64,000 nucleotides of DNA from Nocardioides zeae. Its GTDB lineage: Bacteria; Actinomycetota; Actinomycetes; Propionibacteriales; Nocardioidaceae. The notes beneath the pieces are model-generated. The model saw only the letters and a list, made by a program, of their open reading frames with translations. It searched no databases and had not been told where the DNA came from. This document shows, piece after piece, positions 1 through 9,063 of this stretch. The position numbers and the translations under genes are program-made. Positions within the stretch are counted from its first letter, which is position 1; the number at the start of each line of letters is the position of its first letter. Location: contig NZ_JAAGXA010000002.1 in assembly GCF_010686755.1 (NCBI RefSeq), positions 1 to 64,000 of the forward strand, in the 5' to 3' direction.

Positions 1-64
1 CGAGCCGCCGACCGCTGCTCTTCAGCATCCGCTCGACCAGCTCGGCCACCTGCGCGGGCGACAC
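1..64 (-). CDS. Possible N-terminus of an unidentified gene, cut by the window edge
   Basis: A GTG codon at 62-64 opens a frame running off the left edge that reads about 21 residues beginning MSPAQVAELVERM and ending SSGRRL. The composition looks like an amphipathic coding N-terminus, but no Shine-Dalgarno sequence is evident and the fragment is too short to assign a family. It follows the RNase E gene by about 40 bases. In many actinobacteria rplU comes next, and this fragment does not resemble the start of ribosomal protein L21. The call is tentative and the stretch may be non-coding. Confidence 0.25.
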   Translation of the reverse strand, partial: MSPAQVAELVERMLKSSGRRL

Positions 65-103
65 AGCAGAAAACGCTGCGCTGGGGCCACGACCCGGGAG
101 AGG

Positions 104-3100
104 TCAGTCCTCGGTGGACTCCGCCGCCGGGGGCGCGACGGGCTGCCGGGTGCGCGTGACCACGGTGACGGCCGGGGCCGCCGGAGCGGTGACCGGAGCG
201 GTCGCCTCCTCGGTGGGGTCGACGGTCAGCACGACCGCCTCCCGCGTGGTCACGACGGTCGCCCGACGCGTCGTGCGCTGGACCGAGCGCACGACCGGTG
301 CGGTCGGCTCGGGCTGCGGCTCGGGCTGGGGCTCGGCCTGCTGGGGTGCCTCGAGCTCCACGGGCTCCACGGGCTCCACCGACTCCACAGGCTCCACAGG
401 CTCCACCGACTCCACCGGCGCGACGGGCTCCTCGACCGCGGGCGCCGGGTGGCCGGAGGCCGCGGCGATGCGCGCGACCGCGGCGATCTCGGCCGGGTTG
501 GGCTTCGCCACCGGCGCGGGCGTGGGGGTCGGCGACGGGTCGCCGTCCCCGCGTCCGCGTCCGCGACGCCGACCCGACCGACGCTCGCCGTCGCCCTGGT
601 CACCGCCGCCGCCGTTGCCGCCGCGACCGTTCCCGGAGCTGTTGCCGCCGCCGTTGCCACCGCCCTTGGGCTCGATCGGGTGGTCGTGGAGGACGATGCC
701 GCGGCCCTGGCAGTGGGTGCAGTTCTCGCTGAACGCCTCGACGAGGCCCGTGCCGATGCGCTTGCGGGTCATCTGCACGAGACCGAGCGAGGTCACCTCG
801 GCGACCTGGTGGCGGGTGCGGTCGCGTCCGAGGCACTCGACGAGGCGGCGCAGCACGAGGTCGCGGTTGCTCTCGAGCACCATGTCGATGAAGTCGATGA
901 CGATGATGCCGCCGATGTCGCGGAGCCGGAGCTGGCGCACCATCTCCTCGGCCGCCTCGAGGTTGTTCTTGGTGACGGTCTCCTCGAGGTTGCCGCCGGA
1001 GCCGGTGAACTTGCCGGTGTTGACGTCGACGACCGTCATGGCCTCGGTGCGGTCGATGACCAGCGAGCCGCCGGAGGGCAGCCAGACCTTGCGGTCGAGG
1101 CCCTTCGCGATCTGCTCGTCGATGCGGTAGCGCTCGAAGACGTCCTTGCTGATGTTCGCCGTCGGGTCGGGCACGTGCCGCTCGAGCCGCTCGGCGAGGT
1201 CGGGGGCGACCTGGTCGACGTAGGTCGACACGGTCTGCCAGGCGTCCTCGCCCTCGATGACGAGCTTGGCGAAGTCCTCGGTGAAGAGGTCGCGGACGAC
1301 CTTGAGGGTGAGGTCGGGCTCGCCGTACAGCAGCTGCGGCGCGCCGCCCTTGCCGGACGCCTTGGCCTCGATCTCCTCCCAGCGCGCCTTGAGCCGCTCG
1401 ACGTCGCGGGTCAGCTCCTCCTCGGTGGCGCCCTCGGCGGCCGTGCGCACGATCACCCCGGCGCTCGGCGGCACGATCTCCTTGAGGAGCGCCTTCAGCC
1501 GGGCGCGCTCGGTGTCGGGCAGCTTGCGCGAGATGCCGCTCGTGGTGCCGTCCGGCACGTACACGAGGAAGCGGCCCGCTAGGCTGACCTGGCTGGTGAG
1601 GCGGGCGCCCTTGTGACCGACCGGGTCCTTCGTGACCTGCACGAGGACGGTCTGGCCCGACGAGAGCACCGACTCGATCTTGCGGGGCTGGCCGTCCTTG
1701 TGCCCGAGGCTCGACCAGTTGACCTCACCGGCGTACAGCACCGCGTTGCGGCCCTTGCCGATGTCGATGAACGCCGCCTCCATCGAGGGCAGCACGTTCT
1801 GCACCCGACCGACGTAGACGTTGCCGATGAGCGAGGTCTGCGACTCGCGGGCCACGTAGTGCTCCACGAGCACCTTGTCCTCGAGCACGGCGATCTGGGT
1901 CAGGTCCTCCTTCTGGCGGACGACCATCACGCGCTCGACCGACTCCCGACGGGCGAGGAACTCGGCCTCGCTCGCGATCGGGGCGCGACGCCGGCCGGCC
2001 TCGCGGCCCTCGCGACGGCGCTGCTTCTTCGCCTCGAGGCGCGTGGAGCCCGAGACCGCGGTGATCTCGTCCTCGATCGAGCGGCCCTGCCGCACCTTGG
2101 TGACGGTGTTGTCGGGGTCGTCGTTGGTCCCGCCGGAGGAGTCGCCCGAGCGGCGACGACGGCGACGACGGCGCGACGAGCTGCCGCCCTCCTCGCCCTC
2201 GGCGTCGTCGTTGGTCTCGTCGGCGTCGTCCGCGGACTCCTCGCCCTTGTCGGACGCGTCGTCCTGCTTCGGTCCCCGACCGCCGCCCGACTGGCCGCCG
2301 CGGCCACGTCCACCGCGGTTCGAGCGGCGCTCGCCGCCCTCCCCCGACGTCTCGGCGGCGTCGTCCGCCGCGTCGCCCGCGGAGGACTCGGCGGCACCGT
2401 CGGAGCCCTCGGAGCCCTCGGACTCCTCGTCGTCGCTGCTGTCGTTCCCGCCGCTGCCGCCCCGGCGGCGGCGACGACCACCACGGCGGCGACGGCGACG
2501 ACCGCCGCCCGACGACTCGGAGTCGTCGTCGCCGTCGTTCTCGCTGTCCTCGGCGTCCTCGGTGTCGTTGGCGTCCTCGACCGCCGGCGTCTCGACCTCG
2601 GCGACCTCGGTCGCCTCCTCGGTCTCCTCGGTCGGCTCCTCGGTCGGCTCCTCGGTCGGCTCCTCGGTCGGCTCCTCGGTCGGCTCCTCCGCCTCGACGA
2701 CGGGCGCCGGCGCGGCCGCCTTGCGGGTGCGCCGACGGGGCGCGGGGGTCGCCTCGGGCGCCTGGAACAGCGGTACGGCGAGGGCGCCGGCCGCAGGGGC
2801 CTCGGCGTCGCCCGGGAGGTCGACGGGGGCGTCGACAGCCACGGTCGCGGCCTCGGCCGGCGGGGCCGTCTTCGGGGCCGCCGCCTTCTTCGCCGTGGTC
2901 TTCTTCGCGGTGGTCTTCTTCGCCGTCGTGCGCTTGGCGGCGGCCTTCTTGGCGGGCGCCGCGGCGGGCTCGGACGCGGGCTCGGCCTCGGCGGCAACCG
3001 GCTCCACGACCGGCTCGACAGCGGGCTCGGCCGGAGCGGCCTTCTTCGCCGCACGCTTGCGGGTCGCCTTCTTCGCCGGGGCCGCAGCCTCCTCGGCGAC

Positions 3101-3532
3101 CGGCTCGGCCTCGACGACGGGCTCGACGACGGGCTCGACGACGGGCTCGGCCGGAGCGGTCTTCTTCGCCGCGCGCTTGCGGGTGGTCTTCTTCGCCGGC
3201 GCCTCGGCGGGCTCGGCGGGGGCCTCGGCGGCGGGCTCAGCGGGGGCCTCAGCAGGGGCCGCGGCAGGAGCCGTCTTCTTGGCCGCGCGCTTGCGGGCGG
3301 TCTTCTTCGCCGGGGCCTCGACGGGCGCGTCGTCCGCGGCCGGGGCGGCGGCCGGGGTGGCGGCCTCGTCCGCGGCCGGGGCGGCGGCTGTCTTCTTCGC
3401 GGCGGTCTTGCGCGGGGCCCGCTTGCGGGGGGCGGGGGCCTCGGTGGCCCCGGGAGCCTGGAAGAGCGCGTCCTGCGGCGTGTCGCCGGCAGTGGTCTCG
3501 TCGGGCTGGTCGGTCGGGTTCTCGTCGAGCAC
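104..3532 (-). CDS. rne: Ribonuclease E/G with long low-complexity N-terminal extension
   Basis: Endoribonuclease of the RNase E/G family for rRNA maturation and mRNA turnover in the cytoplasm; 1142 aa from the chosen GTG, which has AGGAG four bases upstream (an in-frame GTG at 3625 is the alternative). The first ~500 residues are low complexity: Ala/Lys repeats of the PAKKTxRKRAAKK type, a Thr/Glu/Pro repeat, acidic stretches and Arg/Gly tracts. The S1-like and catalytic core starts near residue 550. It holds DVNTGKF (about 835) and the IDFIDM motif (about 877), which supply the metal-binding aspartates, and the NCTHCQGRG zinc-link cysteines (about 937). Another Gly/Arg-rich and Pro/Glu/Val-rich tail follows. 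Basic extensions usually bind RNA or partner proteins; that role here is inference. Confidence 0.95.
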   Translation of the reverse strand: MLDENPTDQPDETTAGDTPQDALFQAPGATEAPAPRKRAPRKTAAKKTAAAPAADEAATPAAAPAADDAPVEAPAKKTARKRAAKKTAPAAAPAEAPAEPAAEAPAEPAEAPAKKTTRKRAAKKTAPAEPVVEPVVEPVVEAEPVAEEAAAPAKKATRKRAAKKAAPAEPAVEPVVEPVAAEAEPASEPAAAPAKKAAAKRTTAKKTTAKKTTAKKAAAPKTAPPAEAATVAVDAPVDLPGDAEAPAAGALAVPLFQAPEATPAPRRRTRKAAAPAPVVEAEEPTEEPTEEPTEEPTEEPTEETEEATEVAEVETPAVEDANDTEDAEDSENDGDDDSESSGGGRRRRRRGGRRRRRGGSGGNDSSDDEESEGSEGSDGAAESSAGDAADDAAETSGEGGERRSNRGGRGRGGQSGGGRGPKQDDASDKGEESADDADETNDDAEGEEGGSSSRRRRRRRRSGDSSGGTNDDPDNTVTKVRQGRSIEDEITAVSGSTRLEAKKQRRREGREAGRRRAPIASEAEFLARRESVERVMVVRQKEDLTQIAVLEDKVLVEHYVARESQTSLIGNVYVGRVQNVLPSMEAAFIDIGKGRNAVLYAGEVNWSSLGHKDGQPRKIESVLSSGQTVLVQVTKDPVGHKGARLTSQVSLAGRFLVYVPDGTTSGISRKLPDTERARLKALLKEIVPPSAGVIVRTAAEGATEEELTRDVERLKARWEEIEAKASGKGGAPQLLYGEPDLTLKVVRDLFTEDFAKLVIEGEDAWQTVSTYVDQVAPDLAERLERHVPDPTANISKDVFERYRIDEQIAKGLDRKVWLPSGGSLVIDRTEAMTVVDVNTGKFTGSGGNLEETVTKNNLEAAEEMVRQLRLRDIGGIIVIDFIDMVLESNRDLVLRRLVECLGRDRTRHQVAEVTSLGLVQMTRKRIGTGLVEAFSENCTHCQGRGIVLHDHPIEPKGGGNGGGNSSGNGRGGNGGGGDQGDGERRSGRRRGRGRGDGDPSPTPTPAPVAKPNPAEIAAVARIAAASGHPAPAVEEPVAPVESVEPVEPVESVEPVEPVELEAPQQAEPQPEPQPEPTAPVVRSVQRTTRRATVVTTREAVVLTVDPTEEATAPVTAPAAPAVTVVTRTRQPVAPPAAESTED
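2625..2684 (-). repeat. 12-bp tandem repeat inside rne (EEPT repeat)
   Basis: Five exact copies of the 12-base unit TCCTCGGTCGGC (plus-strand reading) encode an in-frame Glu-Glu-Pro-Thr repeat in the N-terminal extension of RNase E. Gain or loss of units keeps the frame, so length variation between strains is expected. Confidence 0.85.
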
Positions 3533-3778
3533 GGTGCTCCTGTCGGCCCCGCGGCGAGCGCAGGGCGAGTCGGTACGCCGCGGCCGAGGTCTCCCACGGC
3601 GCGGACGCAAAGCCTGTCGTCGCACCGCCGGTGGCGGTGCGCGGCGGGCGGTCGCCGTGCTGCCGCGGTCGCTGGGGCGGGGCCGCTGTCACCGACCTCC
3701 GAGCCACGTCGCGGCGGCGCGACCGAGCACGCTCACCGTCGGCGAGTATCGCACACGCCGGTCGAGGAGACCGGTTCC

Positions 3779-4501
3779 TCAGCCGACGGCCGGGGCGAGC
3801 GGGTCGCCGACGACCGCCGTCGCCTCGTCGAACGGGCCCTGCGCCAACCGCGTCAGCCGGGGCGACTCGCCGGGCTCGACGCCGCTGGTGGCGCGCAGCC
3901 CGGTGAGGACGTCGTCGGGTCGCACCGCGGGCACGGCGTGGCGCAGCACGAGGTCGAGCTGCGCCGTACCCACGGCGTCCTCGACGACCGCCAGCCGCAC
4001 GACGGCGCCGCGGCAGTCGAAGGAGCGGACGCCCTTCTTGGTCATCCGCTCGACGAGCACCTCCTCGGCGGCGAGGAAGGCGGCGACGCCCACCTCCAGC
4101 TCCGCGCGCGGGGTCGTGGTCTCGATGCGCCAGTGGCTGGCCTGGAGCAGGTCGGCCAGGGAGCCGCCGGGCGACTCGACGACCTCGACGACGTCGAGGC
4201 CGTCGGGCAGCGCCTCGTCGAGGAGGGCATGCACCTCGGCGGGGTCGACGAGGGCGGCGAGGGCGATCTCGAGGTACTCCGCCTCGCTCGCCGATCCCGT
4301 CGGCGCAGCGTTCGCGTAGGAGATGCGGGGGTGCGGGTTGAAGCCCGACGAGTAGGCCATCGGGATCCGCGCCCGGAACACCGCCCGCTCGAACGCGCGG
4401 CTGAAGTCGCGGTGGCTGGTGAAGCGGAGCCGCCCGCGCTTGGTGTAGCGGATGCGGAGCCGCTGGACGGGCGGGGCTTGCTGCTCGGGCTGGTCACGCA
4501 C
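3779..4501 (-). CDS. DUF2344 / TIGR03936 radical-SAM-associated protein
   Basis: 240 aa, GTG start. The N-terminal segment RLRIRYTKRGRLRFTSHRDF and the following SSGFNPHPRISYA are hallmarks of the TIGR03936/DUF2344 family, which is normally encoded beside, or fused to, a TIGR03960 B12-binding-type radical SAM protein. The biochemical role is not established; a link to RNA or ribosome modification is only inferred from its usual neighbours. Its start overlaps the stop of the winged-helix gene by 8 bases. The expected radical SAM partner is 5.4 kb upstream (9880-11895) rather than adjacent, and RNase E follows downstream after 246 bases, in which I see no gene. Confidence 0.88.
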   Translation of the reverse strand: MRDQPEQQAPPVQRLRIRYTKRGRLRFTSHRDFSRAFERAVFRARIPMAYSSGFNPHPRISYANAAPTGSASEAEYLEIALAALVDPAEVHALLDEALPDGLDVVEVVESPGGSLADLLQASHWRIETTTPRAELEVGVAAFLAAEEVLVERMTKKGVRSFDCRGAVVRLAVVEDAVGTAQLDLVLRHAVPAVRPDDVLTGLRATSGVEPGESPRLTRLAQGPFDEATAVVGDPLAPAVG

Positions 4502-5696
4502 GGAGGACAGGGTACGGAACCTCCGCCGTCTCCTGCCGCATCGCCGTCGACGGGTAGACGGTCCCGACCCGCGTGCCGGCCAGCCAGGAGGTCAGCCGCG
4601 CGGCCTCGGCCCGGAGCGCCGCCGCGGCGTCGGGGCCGAGGGGCTCGAGCGGCCGCACCTCCACGACCCCGTCGGGGTCCTGCACCCAGCACCCGACGAC
4701 GCGCCCGTCCCACCAGGCGGTGGTGCCGGCGTTGCCGTTGCGGTCGAAGAGGGCGTCCCGGTGCGGCCCGAGGTAGAAGCCGCGCTCCTTCCACCCCATG
4801 ACGGTCGGGTCGAGCACCGGGAGGAGCGCGGCCCACGGCTCGACCGGCGGGAGCGACCCCTCCAGCAGCGGGTCGTCGGCGGCCACCCAGGCGGGTCGCC
4901 CGTCCTCCAGCGCGACCTCCACCGCGCCGACGTCGGCGAGCGCGCGCCGTACGACGCCCTTGGTCGCTCCCAGCCACCACACGACGTCGTCCTCGGTGCC
5001 CGGACCGAAGGTGCACAGCCAGGCCGCGACGAGCCGCGCCCAACCGGCGGCGGGCTCGAGGGGCGGCGGCACGTCGCCGAGCCAGTCGGCGATCGCGGTC
5101 CACCGCGGACGAGACAGGCGCCAGTGCTGCGTGTTGGCGCCGCGCACGAGGAGCGCCGAGAGGCCCAGGTTGGTGACGACCCGGCCGGCGAGCTGGCGGA
5201 CCTCGGCGGGCGCGCCCTCGGCCGTGAGCTCGGGGAGCACGGGCCGGAGCTCCTGGGCGGTGAGCCCGTCGGGCGCCGTCGCGAGGGCGTCGAGCACCCG
5301 GCCGCGGGCGTCGTCGAGCCAGGCGTGGCCGTCGGGCGCCACCCCGAGCGCGACGGCGTCCTTGGCCACGCGGTTGCGCTCCGCGGCGAGCACCCGGGCA
5401 CTCGCGCTCCCCCAGGCGGCCGGCAGGAGGTCGCGGGGGAAGACGAAGAGCGTGCGACGCATGGCCAGCTGCTTGACGACGGCCCGCGTGTCGTAGAGCT
5501 CGCGGTCCACGTCGGCGAGCGACAGGTCACCCACGCGGGCGTGCAGGGAGAGGTGCACGGTGGCGGGCTCGGTCGCGTGCAGCACCGTCATCGCGCGGAC
5601 GGCGGTGACCACGTCGCCGTACCGGTGCTGCGGCGCGACGCCGTGCCGTCGCGCGAGCAGGATGCGGCGTTCGGCGTCGGTGACCGTGCGGACCAT
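4494..5696 (-). CDS. Winged-helix DNA-binding protein, AlkZ/YcaQ-like (DUF1006)
   Basis: 400 aa from ATG. The opening (AERRILLARRHGV), the block MTVLHATEPATVHLSLHAR and the later WWDGRVVGCWVQDPDG region match the HTH_42/DUF1006 family that includes AlkZ-type DNA glycosylases acting on interstrand crosslinks and alkylated bases. I do not see an unambiguous copy of the QxQ/QxD catalytic motif, so enzymatic activity is not certain. It is divergent from the DUF4190 gene at 5769 and overlaps the DUF2344 gene by 8 bases, so the two are probably co-transcribed. Confidence 0.82.
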   Translation of the reverse strand: MVRTVTDAERRILLARRHGVAPQHRYGDVVTAVRAMTVLHATEPATVHLSLHARVGDLSLADVDRELYDTRAVVKQLAMRRTLFVFPRDLLPAAWGSASARVLAAERNRVAKDAVALGVAPDGHAWLDDARGRVLDALATAPDGLTAQELRPVLPELTAEGAPAEVRQLAGRVVTNLGLSALLVRGANTQHWRLSRPRWTAIADWLGDVPPPLEPAAGWARLVAAWLCTFGPGTEDDVVWWLGATKGVVRRALADVGAVEVALEDGRPAWVAADDPLLEGSLPPVEPWAALLPVLDPTVMGWKERGFYLGPHRDALFDRNGNAGTTAWWDGRVVGCWVQDPDGVVEVRPLEPLGPDAAAALRAEAARLTSWLAGTRVGTVYPSTAMRQETAEVPYPVLRA

Positions 5697-5768
5697 GGTG
5701 GGATCATGACGCACCCTCGACGAGGGCTGCTGCCCGAGACGACCCCTGCCGATGGAGCTGGTCCCGCG

Positions 5769-6551
5769 ATGAGCGACCCGCACGACCCCTACCGCCCTGA
5801 CCTGTCCAAGCCTCCGCAGGAACCGGGACCGCAGGGGTACGGCCAGCCGTACGAGCAGGGCCCCAGCCCGTACCCGCCGCAGCAGCCGCCCTGGGGCCAG
5901 GTCCACCCGGGCGGCGCGCCGGCGCAGTGGACGCCGCAGAGCCCGTACGGCGCGCACCAGCCCGCGCCCCGCGACGGCGTCTCCCTCACCGGCTTCTTCG
6001 TCAGCCTCACCTGCTGCCTCGGACCGCTCGCGGTCCTCCTGGGCCTCATCGGGCTCGGTCGCACCGGCGCGGGCAAGCGCGAGGGCCGGTGGGCGGCCGT
6101 GTCGGCGATCGTCATCGGCGCGCTCGGCACGCTGGGGATGGTCGCGGCCGTCGGGGGCGGGTTCTGGCTGTTCAACAACTCGCGCCTGATCGAGGAGACC
6201 TCGGTGGGCCGCTGCTACGACCGCTTCATGGCGGACTCCAGCTCGGTGCCCCTGCTGACGCCGCAGGACTGCGACGAGCCCCACGACGGCGAGATGGTCG
6301 CCCTCACCGACCAGGCCGAGGTGGACGAGGTGTTCGCGAGCCTCGGCGTCGACCAGGACGAGGCGTCCGGCGCCCAGCGCCGGGAGGCGTGCGCGCTCCT
6401 CGCGCCGGAGCGGTACGGCGACGCGCTCAGCAGCGACGACGTGCGCGCGCGGTTCCTCTCGGACTGGGACAATCCGAGCGGGCGCGACGTCGTCGGCTGC
6501 TTCGTCGAGAGCGCCGACGGCCAGCTCACCACGCCGCTCACCCAGCGGTGA
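5769..6551 (+). CDS. DUF4190-type membrane protein with extracytoplasmic tail (paralog 1)
   Basis: 260 aa. A Pro/Gln/Tyr/Gly-rich N-terminus (about 80 residues) precedes two hydrophobic helices around SLTGFFVSLTCCLGPLAVLL and VSAIVIGALGTLGMVAAV, the usual DUF4190 architecture. A polar domain of about 130 residues with three spaced cysteines (GRCYD, QDCDE, EACAL) and a fourth near the end (VGCFV) follows. The start was chosen because MSDPHDPYRPDLSKP aligns with the start of the next gene; an in-frame ATG at 5706 is the alternative. Function unknown; topology suggests an envelope sensor or structural protein. Confidence 0.82.
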   Translation: MSDPHDPYRPDLSKPPQEPGPQGYGQPYEQGPSPYPPQQPPWGQVHPGGAPAQWTPQSPYGAHQPAPRDGVSLTGFFVSLTCCLGPLAVLLGLIGLGRTGAGKREGRWAAVSAIVIGALGTLGMVAAVGGGFWLFNNSRLIEETSVGRCYDRFMADSSSVPLLTPQDCDEPHDGEMVALTDQAEVDEVFASLGVDQDEASGAQRREACALLAPERYGDALSSDDVRARFLSDWDNPSGRDVVGCFVESADGQLTTPLTQR

Positions 6552-6579
6552 CCACGCTGCACACGAACCAGGAGCCCGC

Positions 6580-7344
6580 ATGAGCAACCCGTACGAGCCC
6601 AACCTCAACAAGCCGGGCGACCAGCCGCAGCAGCCGCAGCAGCCGGCGTGGGGCCAGCCCGGTCAGGGGCAGCAGGGTCAGTACGGTCCCAGCTACCCCG
6701 CCTACGGCGGCCAGCAGTGGGGCAGCCAGAGCCCGTACGGCGCGCAGCAGCCCACCACGACCGACGGCCTCTCGATCACGGCGTTCGTGCTCAGCCTCAC
6801 CTGCTGCCTGTCGTTCATCGGCCTCATCCTCGGCTTCGTCGGCCTCGGCCGCACGAAGAACAACCAGCGGAAGGGTCGCTGGGCGGCCGTCTCCGCGATC
6901 GTCATCGGCGGGCTCGGCACGCTGGCGCTGATCGGCGTCGTCGCGGTGGCCGTCTTCGTCGGCACGAGCGCCATCGACCCGCGTGACGCCGAGGTCGGCG
7001 AGTGCGGCAACATCCTCAGCGAGGACCGCGACACCATCACGATGACGTCGAAGGACTGCGACTCCAAGCACGACCTCGAGATCGTCTACGTCGGCACCTA
7101 CGACGAGATCGAGGACTCGCAGTTCCTGCCCTCCGACCCCGACGACCTCACCGACGCCGGCATCTCCGCGGGTGTCTGCATCGACCTGATGCCGTCCGAG
7201 GACGTCGCGACGCTCGACGAGGCGGACGACGAGCTGCGCTACGGCATCGTCACCGAGGACACCTCGCCGAACGGCGACGACGCGTTCTTCTGCTACGTCG
7301 AGCGTCCCGGCGACGCGAAGCTCGAGGGCTCCCTGCTCGGCTGA
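6580..7344 (+). CDS. DUF4190-type membrane protein (paralog 2)
   Basis: 254 aa, ATG preceded by AGGAGC. Same layout as the preceding gene: Pro/Gln-rich N-terminus, SLTCCLSFIGLILGFVGLGR and VSAIVIGGLGTLALIGVVAV helices, then an acidic outer domain with conserved cysteines (GECGN, KDCDS, GVCID, FFCYV). The 28-base gap and shared architecture show a tandem duplication. The acidic C-terminal domain has diverged more than the membrane part. Function unknown. Confidence 0.85.
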   Translation: MSNPYEPNLNKPGDQPQQPQQPAWGQPGQGQQGQYGPSYPAYGGQQWGSQSPYGAQQPTTTDGLSITAFVLSLTCCLSFIGLILGFVGLGRTKNNQRKGRWAAVSAIVIGGLGTLALIGVVAVAVFVGTSAIDPRDAEVGECGNILSEDRDTITMTSKDCDSKHDLEIVYVGTYDEIEDSQFLPSDPDDLTDAGISAGVCIDLMPSEDVATLDEADDELRYGIVTEDTSPNGDDAFFCYVERPGDAKLEGSLLG

Positions 7345-7378
7345 CCCACCCCCGTGGGGCCAGCCCCCTCGGGGTCAG
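7341..7378. terminator. Hairpin between convergent genes
   Basis: CTGACCC (7341-7347) pairs with GGGTCAG (7372-7378), with GGGGCCAGCCCC in the loop. It spans both stop codons of the convergent genes, so it could end transcription from either side. No U-tract is present. Confidence 0.4.
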
Positions 7379-8946
7379 CGGACCGTGATCGAGCGCTCCT
7401 GGCTGGCCCCGAGGGCGAGCGTCCCGCCCGAGTAGGCCACCGTCATCCGGTAGGTGCCCTTCGCCAGGGCGGGCAGTGCGGTGCGGTAGGTGCCGCCCGT
7501 GAGGGCGCGGGCACCCGAGTACCAGACTTGGCGGCCGTCGGCCCGGTAGATCCGGATGCCCACCGACCCGGCGGGCCGCGGCACCGAGGCCTTGCCGTTG
7601 CCGGTGAACGCGGCACCGACGAGCATCGTCCCGGTCGCCCGCGGAGTCGGCATCCGGCTGATCGAGCTGCCCACGACGGCGGCGCCCTTGTGGACGGCGA
7701 ACGGGCTCGTCTGCCGGGTGCCGTTGCCCGCGCCGTTCGTCGCGAGCACGAACGTGGCGGTGTAGCGGCCCGGGGCGAGCGAGGCCGGCACCCGGAACGA
7801 CGCGCGGCCGTGGGTGACGGTGGCCGTCTGGCGAGCACCGACCCCCGTGAGCGTCACGGTGCCGGCCCCGTCCGCCACGCCGCTGACGCTGACCCCCACC
7901 CAGGTGGTGGTCGCGTAGCGCTGCCCCGTCGAGCCCGCGAACGTGAGCGCGACCGCAGGCGCCGGCGTACCGGTCGTCGGCTGGACGGTCGGCTCGGCGG
8001 TCGGCTCGGCGGTCGGCTCGGTGGTCGGCGGCGCGGTCGGGCCGGGGCACGCGACGACGCTGCCGTGGTAGCTGCGGTCGGTGCTCCCCGAGCGGCTCGT
8101 CTCGCTCCACAGCACCGTCACGTTGCTGACACCGAGGGCGGAGAAGTCGAATGCGGCGGGCGCGGTGGCGGTCCAGCCGTCGACGGTGCCGCCCTCGACC
8201 TGGCGGACACCCGTGTAGGACCGCGTGCCGTCGCCGCGGCGGTAGGACACGTCGGTGAGGCGGACGTCCGTGGCCGTCGGCGCCCAGCGGACGGTGCAGC
8301 CGTCGACCGTCGTCGTGGTGCCGCGCGTGCCCGTCCCGAGCACGCAGTCGAACGTGTCGAGCGGCGCGCTGCTCCACCAGGCGCCGTCGGGGTCGGCGCC
8401 GTTGCGGGCGTCGTACGTCGCGGTCGCACCCCCCGCGCGGACCGTCGCCGTCGCGCCCGCGCCGGACAGCGTGAGGGCCGTCGCGCGGTCGCGGCCGGCG
8501 GCACCGTCGACGTACACCTCGACGGGCTCCGCGAAGCGGCTCGTGAAGGTGACGTCGCAGCCCGTGACCGTCGTGGTGACGAGGTCGTCGGCGCGGGCAG
8601 GGCCGAGGTACCACTCCCACGACAGCTCGTCCGGCTCGGCCAGGGTGTGGCCGGCGGCGGCGACCGCCTTGAGGTAGACGGTCCCGGTCGCGCCCCCCGA
8701 CGCGGCCGGGACCGTCAGGCGCCCCGTGACCGGGGAGCCGTTCGCGTCGACGTAGGTCACGCCGGGGACGGAGGGGACCTCGACGGCGTTCCACGCGACG
8801 TACGTCGGCGTCGCCGGCCGCACCGCCGCCGGGTCGCCGGCCGTCGCCGGTGTCCCGCCGCCGGTGAGCGCCAGCGCGGCCAGCACGGTCACCACCGTGC
8901 CCGTGACCGCTGCGGCGCCTGCCGCGACGCCCGTCCGTGCCCGCAT
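7375..8946 (-). CDS. Secreted multi-domain hypothetical protein
   Basis: 523 aa from an ATG with GGGAGG seven bases upstream. The N-terminus has Arg residues, a long Ala/Val/Leu hydrophobic core and AATAG-like small residues, i.e. a signal peptide. The mature part is Thr/Val/Gly-rich and looks like several beta-sandwich modules. Four or more cysteines are spread through it (GCDVT, DCVLG, GCTVR, VACPG). A short TAEPTAEPT linker near residue 320 precedes a C-terminal region with two Ig-like/adhesin-like repeats ending in YRMTVAYSGGTLALG. I do not recognise a specific family. A surface or extracellular role is inferred. Confidence 0.78.
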   Translation of the reverse strand: MRARTGVAAGAAAVTGTVVTVLAALALTGGGTPATAGDPAAVRPATPTYVAWNAVEVPSVPGVTYVDANGSPVTGRLTVPAASGGATGTVYLKAVAAAGHTLAEPDELSWEWYLGPARADDLVTTTVTGCDVTFTSRFAEPVEVYVDGAAGRDRATALTLSGAGATATVRAGGATATYDARNGADPDGAWWSSAPLDTFDCVLGTGTRGTTTTVDGCTVRWAPTATDVRLTDVSYRRGDGTRSYTGVRQVEGGTVDGWTATAPAAFDFSALGVSNVTVLWSETSRSGSTDRSYHGSVVACPGPTAPPTTEPTAEPTAEPTVQPTTGTPAPAVALTFAGSTGQRYATTTWVGVSVSGVADGAGTVTLTGVGARQTATVTHGRASFRVPASLAPGRYTATFVLATNGAGNGTRQTSPFAVHKGAAVVGSSISRMPTPRATGTMLVGAAFTGNGKASVPRPAGSVGIRIYRADGRQVWYSGARALTGGTYRTALPALAKGTYRMTVAYSGGTLALGASQERSITVR

Positions 8947-9063
8947 GTCGTGCCTCCCGAGTCGAGGGTCCCCGGGTGGAAGGTCGGCAGGGACGGGGCG
9001 ATCTGGAGGAGAACGGTCGAACGAGGTCGGGGGAATGGTGCTGCGGGTGGGCGACCCGGTGCC

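Noticed and set aside
1613..4801. Very long plus-strand open frame antisense to rne
   Set aside because: It mirrors the low-complexity GC-rich rne extension and DUF2344 region; its composition has no domain signal and the opposite strand carries clear family motifs.
4494..6611. Single minus-strand protein of about 700 aa
   Set aside because: The part beyond 5696 is antisense to the DUF4190 gene at 5769; the winged-helix protein starts properly at the ATG at 5694-5696.
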